NCBI GenBank assembly: GCA_037447655.1
Contig: JBBHKE010000591.1
Span: 113,834 to 177,833, forward strand
Origin: Zygnema cylindricum
Taxonomy: Eukaryota; Streptophyta; Zygnematophyceae; Zygnematales; Zygnemataceae
Direction of reading: 5' to 3'
Length of the DNA: 64,000 bases
Positions 32,583 to 43,010 of the stretch are shown here, one piece after another. Positions within the stretch are counted from its first letter, which is position 1; the number at the start of each line of letters is the position of its first letter. A program made the position numbers and the translations under genes. Below the pieces are notes generated by a model, which saw only the letters and a list, made by a program, of their open reading frames with translations, had not been told where the DNA came from and made no database searches.

Positions 32583-35508
32583 ATGGCTACCCGTCGCTTC
32601 GCCAGCAGCCGGCCGTCCGTACAGTCGGATCGTACAGATGAGAAGGTGGCGCACATTCGGCGCAGCGAGGCGGAGCCTATACGCTTCGCTCTCGTGCGAC
32701 CGGGCAGTACGGCGTTTGTGACAACGAAGGAGGGCCACGTGGCAGTCTACACGGACAGGGAGCAGGCGAATGAGGCCTGTAGGAGGTAAGGAGGAGGGTG
32801 AGGGGGAGGAGGACGGGAAGGGAGAGGGGAATGTGATGATATTGTCTTTTGCTTACTTTTTGCTCCTTTCTCTGTCTCTCTCTCTCTCCCTCTTCTATCT
32901 CTCGCACTCACCCTCTCTCCTCTCCCTCTCCCTCTCCCTCCCTCTCCCTGCCTCTCCCTCCCTGTTGATGATGATAAGCAGTCTTTAGAGACTCCAAGTC
33001 CACACTAAATAAGGTAGACGACTTTCCATTTGAAAAAAAAATCCAAAACAATGTATTTGAAACAATGATTGAAACGAACGAGAGTGAAGAAAGGAAGCAA
33101 AGCCCAATCAATGGCAATAAGCAGTTCTTGAAGACTCTAAATCCACACTAAATATGATAAACATCAAGTTTTCTTTAAATTTTAAAAGTAAAACAATGCA
33201 TATAAAATAATCATCAAAACTAAAGAGAGTAAAGAAAGAAGCAAATAAGGAAGTACATGAAAGTAAAAAAAAGAGATAAAAAATGATGTAGTTTTACCTC
33301 TTAATTTCCGAGTTCTCCCAACGAATCCCTATACGATTTCAAGAGAGGCTTCAATTCGTCATGCTGTGACACATGTCACACCGCCAATTGTACCCAAAGC
33401 ATACCCTAATTGTACGTCAATTATACTTAAAACTATACCTCAATTATACCGCCAATTTATCAAAATTCATAATTCAACAGGGTCCATTCATAATCCCATT
33501 GTATTAAACTCAATCCCAAATTAATTTTACTTTATTCCCAATACTTGTCAATGGTCTCAAATCCAGCTTGCATCCTAATTGTACTCAATTACATCCCAAC
33601 TTTACCCCAATTGTACCCTAATTATATCCTAATTGCATTCAAAATATATAAAACTACATCCCAATATAGTTCCCCGATTTTACCCAATTATACCCTAAAT
33701 ATACCCCACTCACTTATCATTGTTATAAAGCGCCCCCAGTTATAACCCCCCTATATATCCCATTTACACCCCAATTGTATCCCAATAGTATCCTAACTAT
33801 ATCCACATAATAGACCAATTATACCCCATACTTGATCACTATTATATCCCCATAATAACACTTTACTTATAGCCCAGTTTTACCCCGAAAAGGAGGGAGG
33901 GAGGAAGGGAGGGAGGGAGGGAGGGAGGGAGGGAGGGAGGAGGAGAAGGATTTGGTTTCCCTTTGAAATATGGTTTAGTCTCCCTGGTATTCCCCGAAAC
34001 TCCTAAGCTAAAAACATGTTCCAATCCCTTTAGATCTGTTTTTGAAAAACACCCAGATTCCCCCTCTTCCCTTCCTTCCCCTCCTCCCTTCCTCCTTCTC
34101 TCTTTCCTCCTCCTCTCCTCCTTCCCCTTTCTCTCTTCGCCTCCCCTCTCCCTCTCCCTCTCCTTCTCTCTTGCCCTCTCCCTCTCCCTCGTCCTGGCCC
34201 TCGCCCTCTCCCTCCGTCTCCCTCTTTCTCTCCCTCCTCCTCCCCCCCCTCCTCGCTCTCTCCTCCTCCCCACCTCGCTCTCTCCAACTCTGCACGGAAA
34301 TTGATGTGGTTGTTTGTATTTAATGAGTTCCTAAAAGACGTAAATTGCACTCATAATTCTAACATATAGTAACGAATTTAATTTGAAGTAATAGGTAAGA
34401 CGAGAGGAGTATATCAATCAATGAATATACTATATATATGTGCGTATATATACATGTATGTATGTATATATATATACACACATATACATACATATATATA
34501 CACATATACATACATATATATACACATATATATATTCATATATCTTCAAGAAGAGAGATATCCTTTAGGTTTTTTCCTCTCCCCACTAGTTAATTATAAT
34601 CTTTGGGTGATATTGGAACCGAGATGTTTTTCCTTAATTCAAATTCGTTAGTTTAACTCGTACTCCTTTATAGCTGCTAGTACCCCATTATAGCCGGTAA
34701 ATCTAATTAGTTGAATAGTCTTACTTCTGAGAAAACAAGTCTTTTAATGGAAAAAAATCCACCTGATTTTATGTTCATGAGATAGTTAGAACTCAAAAGT
34801 TTTTATTCATAAGATTTGCTCACACAATCAATTAAAAAAGTCAAAGTCTATTTTCAAGAGAAGTAAATCAAGGTTTTTTTTTTCCACTGTAATTGTTGTG
34901 GATCTGGATCTGGTCAATTTTTTTTTCAATTTTTTTAACAGTGATAAATCCAATTAGTGTGGATCCAGACCTTTCGTGCCTCCCCCCTCTCTCTCTCTCC
35001 CTCTCTCCCTCTTTGGAATCGCAGTGGTAACAAAATCTTTGTCTTTGTTTTTACCTTATTTTGTTTTCTATTCCATTAATGCATATATTTTCTTATTTTG
35101 TTTTTTTTTTGTTAGAGTTCAAGCTATATGAGATTTTTACACCGATGATTTTTGTAATTTTAAAAGCCATTTCTTTCTTTCTTCTCACTTTTTCTCCATT
35201 TGTTTTGTTTTTTGTTCCCCTCCCTCCTCCCCCTTTTTTTCTTTTACAGAAAAGGATGGCCCGGAAATATCGGCATGGGAGACAAAAAATTTGCTCTTTT
35301 TGAAAACGATTACACCTATGTTATAAATCCTTCTCTATCAAAAATTCCGTCGGCTAATAAATTTCAAATGATGATTGTTCCAATTTGCGGAATTATTGGA
35401 GTCAGCGCTTGTGTATTTTTTGTTTTTAAATCGACGGATTTATTTGAAGTTATCACAAATTTTATCGGAAAATTATCGGGTCTCGAAGACGGTGGAGGAA
35501 AAAGCTGA
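32583..35508 (+). CDS. Two-exon gene, predicted small single-span membrane protein (unrecognised)
   Basis: Exon 1 (32583-32785) starts at ATG after a CT-rich leader and encodes [20 protein letters not shown] onward, then [20 protein letters not shown], ending at a good donor, GTAAGG. Exon 2 (35250-35508) follows acceptor TTTTACAG in the matching phase and encodes [20 protein letters not shown], then one hydrophobic segment ([20 protein letters not shown]) and a Gly/Lys end, stop TGA. Joined length is 153 codons. The basic, Ser/Arg-rich N terminus could be an organelle targeting peptide. I do not recognise the family. The two-exon join is inferred; extra exons in the 2.5-kb intron cannot be excluded. 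Confidence 0.5.
32786..35249 (+). other. Repeat-laden intron of the membrane-protein gene
   Basis: Contains CT-rich sequence (32868-32965), a diverged direct repeat (AAGCAGT.TT..GACTC.A..TCCACACTAAATA at about 32978 and 33118), a long array of degenerate CCCAATTATACCC-like units (33400-33890), a GGGA array (33892-33945), another CT-rich block (34055-34285) and a TATATACACACA microsatellite (34425-34545). No coding content is visible. Confidence 0.6.
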
Positions 35509-36739
35509 GAGAAAATCTGCAAGGAAGAGCTCCCCTTTCATTTTTTTTTTATTTTTTCTTGTAGCCTTTTCAGAAAAAAAAGCTTCGGGTAGGAGTAGGC
35601 GAGAATTTCTGAATTTTGTTCATATATTTTTGGGACCCAAAAAAGGGGGAAGGGATTTATTGGAGTTAAACATGAAATTAGGTTAAAAGTTTGATGAAAA
35701 AGTACAACATAAGATTTGTAGATTTTTAGGGCGATTTCTTTCTTTTTCTTTTCTTTTTTGTATAATTTTTTTCAACAACGTCTCTCCTTTTTGCCAAAAT
35801 TGAAAAAAGAAAGATTACATGATTAGAGTTGAAAAATCCTTTTTTTTTTATCCCTTTTTTTTCATTTTATGCAGAAACGTTAATTAGAATAGTCATAAGT
35901 TCTGTAACTATTTTCAACCTGATATCTTGAGATTTGATGATGAAAAAAAAAAAAAATGAAATAGAAAGAGATAGAGAGAAGAAAAGCGTAAAATGAGTAT
36001 TTTGCTTACCATTCTGTGTATCCGTGTGTTTTTTATTTGTTTATTTTCTATGGTTTTTTTTTTTTTTAATTCTTTATTTGTATGTACAAAATTGTCTTCT
36101 AGTTGCATCATGTTCATGTAAACTTGACGCCACTCTATAAAAAAAGGGAATATTTGGAGGAATGTTTGCAATTTTGGAAGTAAAAGCAATAATAATAAAT
36201 GTGTTTTTGGAAAATGAAGATGATGAGGTAGTATCTCTGTTTATATGCTTACCACTACATTTATTCCCCAATATTTATGTTTAGTAATTTCTTTTGAAGT
36301 GATTGGCCATACATGGACAAATTTGTCAATTAGTTTTATTATTTGGATTTTTATTATTTTACAACAGAGTCGTAAAAGTAAATGGTAATCTGTCTGCCGC
36401 AAAAGTGGAGGAATTGTAACTGATGGACAAGTGGAGGAATTGTAACTGATGGGCAAGAAAATTCCTAATGTTGCGAAACCAAAGAAAACCGACAGTTTTT
36501 GTGATCACACGTAACTTAGGGTTTTGGCCTTTACGAGTCTTTTTCATCGATTGGGCGATTTATGATTGTCTATGTCATAATCCTACGGCCATAATCCGCG
36601 CAATCATTGACAGCGGTCTTCAAAATAAAATGACCGCAAAAGTGGCCTCATGGGACATGCTGACATGCATGATTAAATTGGCATGTAAAAGCAATGTAGG
36701 TCAAGCCGTCAAACCGTCACGGTAAATTTTTTTTTTCAC
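35509..36739. other. AT-rich intergenic region
   Basis: No gene is evident. A two-copy tandem repeat of about 26 bp, core GTGGAGGAATTGTAACTGATG, lies at 36403-36453. The rest is A/T-run-rich. Confidence 0.5.
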
Positions 36740-36741
36740 TG

Positions 36742-37009
36742 CACCGCGAATCGTAATTAGAGTAAATTATTCTAGTTCGGTCGCTCGAAATTTCGACTCT
36801 ATGACATCAAATAGAGTAGATGATTCTAATTTTTTTCATTATTCCTATTTAGGTAAGTTTAATTAGCGTAATTAGCCGACATAACCCTATATAGAGTACT
36901 TACATAAATTAGAGTAAACTTCCTTTGTGAAAATGTTCTATCACATAAATTAGAGTTCATTACTCTAATTGTTTTTTTTGTTTTTTTACTCTAATTACGA
37001 TTCGCGGTG
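36742..37009. mobile_element. MITE with long inverted ends
   Basis: The ends CACCGCGAATCGTAATTAG (36742) and CTAATTACGATTCGCGGTG (ending 37009) are perfect inverted repeats extending into AGAGTAAA/TTTACTCT. The right flank is TA (37010-37011); the left is TG (36740-36741), one change from TA. Body 268 bp and AT-rich, with repeated ACTCTAATT words. Confidence 0.8.
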
Positions 37010-37021
37010 TACTGTACAATA

Positions 37022-37244
37022 CACCGTGTATTGTTATTACTTATTAGGGTTAATAATTTCTTTGCCACTTGAACATTTTTTATCCGTACACATTTGTCCG
37101 GTTTTCAATTTGAGAGCGCCTACCAGAAGCTGAGAATCTTACCTTTCAATCGCAACCGTCAAATCTGAAATCCGACGAGTGTGTACGGAGAAAAGATGGT
37201 TTAAGTGGCAAAAAAAACATTAACACTAATAGCGATACACGGTG
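37022..37244. mobile_element. MITE, ~220-bp subfamily
   Basis: Flanked by TA on both sides (37020-37021 and 37245-37246). The ends are CACCGTGTATTGTTATTA and TAATAGCGATACACGGTG. Inside is a second, subterminal inverted repeat (CCGTACACATTTGTCCGG and CCGACGAGTGTGTACGG), so the element is an imperfect foldback. It lies only 10 bp from the preceding MITE and has relatives at 53241, 53695 and 61323. Confidence 0.87.
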
Positions 37245-37454
37245 TACTGTCCATCTTGCTAATAGAAAAATCAGCTCCATCCGCTCTTTCGTCTTTCACT
37301 AATCGGAGTCGTCAATTTCGGCCGTTTTCCTCTTTCATTTCTGTGGCCATTTCTTGCAAACAGTATCGCCTAAATTGGCGTGCCATTAGCCAACGATCAG
37401 AGTTTTCGCAGTTAATGCCTTTTTTCCGTCATACTCAGTTCGATTTGAGGGGAA

Positions 37455-37911
37455 TTAATTTTTAGTCACTTCCTCCTGCAGTTTTTTGACCATATCTTCG
37501 TATATCTGGCGCCAAAAAGTATTTTTCAGAACCTTTATTTTTGTGGACAAGCTAGCTGCATCCGTTTCCTTCATCTTTTTCATAATCGGCTCTGCCGCCT
37601 TCGGCCGATTTCCTACAAACAACAAGAAATTTTTGGCCGGCGACCTTTTACAACCTTCGACCATGGCTTTATGCTAGAGTTTCCTGATCTCCCCTTCTTG
37701 TATACGGCGCAAATTTTGGCGCCCTAGTACTTTCTAGAAGTTGCTTTAAAGAAATCAACCACGACTTTTTCCGATTATTTTTCTTCTGTTGCTCAAGAGG
37801 CTTCCTTTTTTTCCACTTTTCTTTCACCTCCTCGGATCCACCAAGGGGACCATACCGAGCATATTCTACACTGCCACCAAGCGTGCAACAGCACAAGTGA
37901 TCGACATCCAC
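37455..37911 (-). pseudogene. Unrecognised minus-strand coding relic
   Basis: Two consecutive minus-strand frames (37911-37669 and 37664-37455), separated by one stop, encode Lys-rich helical sequence: EKWKKRKPLEQQKKNNRKKS and KMKETDAASLSTKIKVLKNT. It precedes the LINE in the opposite orientation. It may be a transposon or gene fragment; I do not recognise it. Confidence 0.3.
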
Positions 37912-38189
37912 AGGCTCCCACTCTTATGGCCCCTCACAAGCCGCGGGCGTCACGCTCCCCGTCGTCGTCTTCTTCGGACCATGCTCGACCCAGTTGAATA
38001 CCTCAGATGAGACCCTTAACCTGACCCTCCGTCACTTACCTCCCAGAGTACCACTCCCCCCCTTCCCACTGTACAATTACCCCCACACACGGTTCCCTCC
38101 ACCATTCCTAACCCTTGCACACATCCCCCTGAGGGCACGCAACCAATACTTTCTACAAAACCTATTCCATCCCCATCTTTAAGCAACGA

Positions 38190-41100
38190 GCCTCCCCCTC
38201 TCATTGGTGCCCCTTACCGTCCACCCCACTTTCAAGAGCATTCTCAACCAACGCATTCCACCCCTCTTTCACAACCACCTTCGGAGCATTCTCAGCCAAT
38301 GCATTCCATCCCTCTTTCACAACCACCTTCGTTTTCTCCATCGTCAAGTTTTGGTTCACCTAAGGTACCCTGTCCTCAGTGTGGAAGGTTATATGTGGCC
38401 GGTGGCGGTTTGCCAAGGCATTTGAAGTCATGTCCTCTTACTCCTAAGGGTATCTCGCCCCCAGACAAGGGCCACCCTTCTCCACCAATTGTTCGTCAAC
38501 AACCTTCTCCGACTGATTGGCAATATGTTCGTCGCCTCGACGTTCTTGGGTGTTACCATTTGGGCTATCCACGCTCTCAATTGTACACTCGTATCCCGAG
38601 CAATCTTCGTGATTCTGTCCAAGCGGCTCTTCGACTTCCTTTAGCCTTATTGGCTGAAGACATCGCCAACGACGTGGCGTGGCACTTACTCCTTTTGTTT
38701 CCTCTTTGGGTTTTGGTTTTGCCTTCAAGGGGGGGGTGCGAGCGGGGCTCGTGAGACAAAAGCTCGTTGCCAACGATTTTTGAGGGGGGATTGGGAGTCA
38801 TTGCAATAAGAGCACACGGATCGTGACATAGGTCTTTCCATGTCCCCTCCCAAGCGTCATGCCCCATTACCATGCTCCACGGCGAGACTACACCGCGCTG
38901 TCCATCTTGGTCGTTCTGAAGAGTTTTCTCGAGCTGCTCATGCTCTTAGACCTTTCACCCCATCTCCGTCTTTAGGGCAATGGTTGAAGCTTTGTGTTTG
39001 CTCCATCCTCCTGCCAGAGACGAGCTCCTTCCTTTCGTTGAGGTGCATGATCCACTCGAGTCTTTTGACTTGGAGCGAGAAGCTTTTACAAAAGCTTTGA
39101 TTCGGTCTCCTCATCTTTCAGCTGGAGGCCCATCAGGCATGGTTTACGAGCTCTTGCGGGATGTATTTCCCGGTGAGACCCCTTTTCAAGGTTTTGACCT
39201 TCTTTTTAAAGTGGCTTCTGGGGTGGCTCGGGGGCACGTCCCTCATCATGTTCTACCTCTTCTCTCTGCCGCACGTCTTGTAGCTGTTTCGAAACCTGCC
39301 GGCGGCATTCGCCCTATTGCTATTGGAGAAGTTTTGTACCGTTTCGTGGCTCGTGCAATGTGTATTCAACTTCAAGGGGCCTTCCATGACCATTTTACAC
39401 CGCATCAGTTTGGAGGTGCTACTAGGGGGGGTGTGAGGCAGTTGTTCATGGCCTTCGTGCTCTTCTGGATCTCCATCGAGATTGGGTGGTCCTTCAAGTG
39501 GATGTTGCCAACGCATTTAACACAGTCAATCGTAATGCTATCTTTCGAGAATTAAGGCATGCACCATGTCAAGCTTGTGTGCATTTTCAACATTTCTGGG
39601 GCTTTATTCCACCTTGTACGGACTCTCGCGTACGGAGAAGGGGGGGGGACAGCCAGCCAAATCAGATCTTTGTATTTTTACCATGGAGCACAACGCATTT
39701 TAGTTCACCTTAAACGGAGGTCGGACTGCGGAGTTCGCCAGGGTGATCCTTTGGGGGCACCCCTTTTTGCGTTGGCTCACCTTCAAGCATTACGTGACTC
39801 TGCTGCAGCTTTTCCTGGTTGTTTATTCCCTTCAATTGCGCATGATACGCATATTGTCGGGCCCCGAGACCAAGTTCTGTCTGCCTTCGCCCATTTTGCA
39901 GAGCAACTTTCTAAGATCGGCTTATCAATTAAGCCATCTAAATGTGTGGCGTGGTGCCCCCAAGGCTTACCTTCCGACTACCCTGTCCCTATGGGTTTTT
40001 GAATTGCGTCTTCGACGAAGGGAATTAAAGCTTTAGGATCCCCTATCGGAACCCCATCCTTTGTTAACCAAGTTGTTACTGATGCTTTGTTAGAGGACCT
40101 CTCCCACTCTGATGACCTTCCTAAGCTCTCTGACTCCCAAGTGGCTTTCGCAACCCTCACCCGTTGTTTTGCTCAACGTCCGTTATATCTCGCCCGGACA
40201 GTCCCACCAACGTCTCCGTTTTTGTCTTCTTTGAAAGACTTTGACGAAAAACTTTTTAGCGTGCTTCACCACATCGTTGGGCATGGGATTTTTGATCGGC
40301 CGGAGGGCTCGTTTGCCCGCCAACAAGCAAGTCTCCCTATTTCTAATGGCGGCTTAGGTTTGATTCCTGTGGCTAGCGTTGCTCCGGCGGCCTATTTGGG
40401 TAGTTGGGCTTTGGTGGCACCTTCCATCACCTCTCGCTTTATCGTCGATGACGTTCCAATTCTAGCTCAGGGGGTCCCTAAGGTGGAGGAAAAGCTTTTT
40501 CCTTTTCATGAGACCCTTCTCTCTGCGCGTGCACTGCTCCCGCCTAATGCACAAAACCAGGTTCCACCTTTTCCAACTCTTATTTTGGACAACAACTTCC
40601 ATCTCCAACAGCGCATAACTGAGCAATTGGCAGTCGCTGAATTCCATAACCTTTTGAACGCGCTACCTTCTGCTCAATCGCGGGCTCGACTGCGTTCGTG
40701 TTCTGGACCAGGGGCTGGTGCGTGGTTGCAAGCCAAGCCGGTTTTTTCAACACTTCGTTTGACTTCGGATCAGTTCACATCTGCCCTACGTCTATGTTTG
40801 GGTTTGCCTCACCCTTCTCTTCTTGGGCGACCCCATTGTGTTTGTAGTCACTTAATCGACCCAGACGGGATTCATCTACTACGTTGCTCCAGGGGCGGTG
40901 AACGTACTGTTGCGCATGATTTGGTTCGCGACTCAATTGCTGCAATTGGCACTGAAGCAGGTTACACCGTGAGGCGCGAAGTTTCTCATGTTCTACCTCC
41001 TCGCTCCCAGTCTAACGGCCTTCGAAGTCCTCGGGTTGACTTGGTTTTCCTCTATGGGGCTCGGAGGACTTTGGGTGATGTCGTACTCACGGATCCGACT

Positions 41101-41705
41101 GGGACCCACGTTTCTTCTCGCGCGGCGGTGCATACAGGCGTGGCGGCTCGAGACGCAGCAACTTCAAAGGAAAAGGATTACGCTCACCGAGACCCGGCGG
41201 ACCATTTTGTGCCATTTGCTGCAGAAATTTTTGGTACTTTGGACAAGTCTTTTGATGATTTCCTTCGTAACTGTGCAAAGAAGACATCTGATTTCCGGGG
41301 CTCCGGGAGCCCTCCCCCGAGCCTTCTTGTTGCTTTTTACCGTCAACGGGTATCAGTAGCTCTTCAACGAGCGCAAGCTGCGGCCCTTCTACGGCGGAGC
41401 ACGGTGGCGGATGACAGGCGCGGCCTCCCAGATCTTCCACCACGAGATCCAATCCACATCCACGATCTTCGGGGGTGTGGGGTTTAGTTGGTTAGGGTTG
41501 TGTAGTCAACTTGTATAGTGTCATCTTTAGTAAATTTGTTTGTTTTTGGCAGTTTTTCTAGTTTGATTTGGTGTTTTCACATATTTTCTTTTCCTTAGTT
41601 TCCTTTGGCTATTTTTTAGCACTAAGCTTTTTTTTCCCCTTTTTTTGAAACCCTTTGTACTTTGATGGTTTTTTCCATCGCACTTTTTGAAATAAAACTT
41701 CTTCT
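38190..41705 (+). pseudogene. LINE with N-terminal zinc finger, RT and restriction-like endonuclease
   Basis: A single-ORF LINE that would nick target DNA and prime reverse transcription there. One frame is followed from 38299 to 41487 with two stops (38752, 40000) and two compensating frameshifts near 39470 and 39560. In order: a 16-residue repeat (HSQPTHSTPLSQPPS, twice, 38236-38331); zinc finger CPQCGRLYVAGGGLPRHLKSC (C-X2-C-X12-H-X3-C); RT from about 39110 (AGGPSGMVYELLRDVFPG, AVSKPAGGIRPIAIGEVLY, VDVANAFNTVNR, DCGVRQGDPLGAPLFAL); IAHDTH where YADDT is expected; ALGSPIGTP; then C-V-C...H-L-L-R-C and RTVAHD; then RVDLVF...LGDVVLTDP, the PD-D pattern of restriction-like endonucleases. This is R2-like architecture. 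The 3' tail ends near 41705. Confidence 0.85.
41655..41705 (+). other. LINE 3'-terminal hairpin and AATAAA
   Basis: TTTGTACTTTGATGGTTTTT then CCATCGCAC and GAAATAAAACTT close the LINE. GATGG/CCATC can pair as a short stem with a T-rich loop. The same hairpin-AATAAA arrangement ends the LINE tails at 42142-42190 and 53994-54035 (+) and at 26309-26345 and 27885-27910 (-). Confidence 0.75.
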
Positions 41706-41971
41706 TTTTCTACTTTCAGGAAAAAACCGTATTTCTTCCGGGCAAAGATTTTACAGTCACTTTGTCATAAGTCACGTGACTTCGATAACCGGTTTTTTTT
41801 TTTTTTTTTTTTTAAGCTTCGATATATTGACGATACGATATATTGGCGATATATCGGCGATATATCGCGATGGTTTGAAATTCGATACATCGAAGCGATA
41901 TATCGATTATCGGGTACCTGAAATTCGATATATATCAAATATCGGCAAACGGTCCTCGATACCCAACACTA
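41706..41971 (+). mobile_element. 3' end of a hAT-like element
   Basis: Matches the right third of the element at 1090-1937 (AAAAAACCGTATTTCTT, then CGATATATCG-type palindromes, then TCGATACCCAACACTA at the terminus). The left part is missing: the LINE abuts it. It ends beside CAAATAGCGATACAAGGTGTA, a single MITE terminus, repeating the hAT-in-MITE arrangement seen at 1-2.4 kb. Confidence 0.75.
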
Positions 41972-41984
41972 CAAATAGCGATAC

Positions 41985-42215
41985 AAGGTGTATTATACTG
42001 TACTGTAGTTTGCAGTGTTTATACAGTTTGGTTTTAGTTGACCTGGCTTCCTTTTTTTTTAGGCTATCAAACAGCCTTTACTGTGCTTTTAGGCCTTTAG
42101 GATTTTGGTCTTTCACCTTTGATGGTCATCAACTTTAGTAACAATCATGTTCTGTACTTTGATGGTCTTACCATCGCTATTTTGGAAATAAATTTTTCTC
42201 CTTTTATTGAGAAAG
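41985..42215 (+). pseudogene. LINE 3' tail, 5'-truncated copy
   Basis: Short plus-strand fragment with the characteristic ending TGTACTTTGATGGTCTTACC then ATCGCTATTTTGGAAATAAA. It has no coding content and represents the usual extreme 5' truncation of LINE copies. Confidence 0.6.
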
Positions 42216-42479
42216 CGCTATTGTAAACAGAGTACACGGGAACAAAAAATAAAGTGAACGCCAAAAGCCAAAACTGAAAAAGTGTGAGGAAGCACTAAAA
42301 ACGTAAAGACAATGCGAAAAAAACTAACACGCATAAAAAGAGAACTTTAATCAAAGACACCCAAAGAAGAAACAATCATTAACGCATGGACAACATTGTG
42401 TTTAAACAAATACTATGAACCTAACCAAATCCCAACATGACCAAAAAAAATCGAAAAACAACCTCTTAAAAGGATTGAA

Positions 42480-43010
42480 GCACATTGGCTTCTAAGGCCC
42501 CGTTCCTCAAAAGTGGGCCGACCACATGCACGGAGTTACTCGTCCAAATCAGCACCCAAGCAACCATGTATCTCAAGGACCATCGGAATAAAGTCACCCG
42601 TTGTACCTCGATGTATATAATCACTCTCCCTTTTCTTAGCCGCGTCGTGGGCGGCAACTTCAACATGTCGAGCCGCTTGACCATACCTGTATCTAAGGCA
42701 TGTTAACCGAACCAATATCACCAAATATACAACTTGCATCATCAAGCATGATAATATCAATCTGACGCGAAAATAATAATATGTGAAACCTCATGTCGAA
42801 TAGAATACCCTTCATAAGGAGTAATAATCGCAATGGTGTCGCGAATAGTGACGTGCGCCTAAATAAACTCTCCCCTGTGGCAGCCACCAAGCAAATGGAC
42901 GCCATTGGGCAGGACGACGCGGTTGCACGAGCAAAGAAGAAAGCCAAGGATAGGTGGATGAGGGTGGTCAAGCCTAAACTTGAGGGCGGTGGTGAATTGA
43001 ACAGGTGTTA
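42480..43010 (-). pseudogene. LINE C-terminal relic
   Basis: Minus-strand frames align with the C-terminal part of the element at 40838-41300: HLL.G..RGE near 42880, then RHVEVAAHDAAKKRESDYIH (RAAVHTGVAARDAATSKEKDYAH in the plus-strand LINE), then TGDFIPMVLEIHGCLGADLD (ADHFVPFAAEIFGTLDKSFD). Stops and frameshifts split it. It corresponds to the end of the restriction-like endonuclease region and beyond. Confidence 0.7.

Noticed and set aside
33863-34350. Arg/Glu/Gly-rich minus-strand and Ser/Pro/Leu-rich plus-strand frames
   Set aside because: Overlapping frames of GGGA and CT-rich simple repeats inside an intron.
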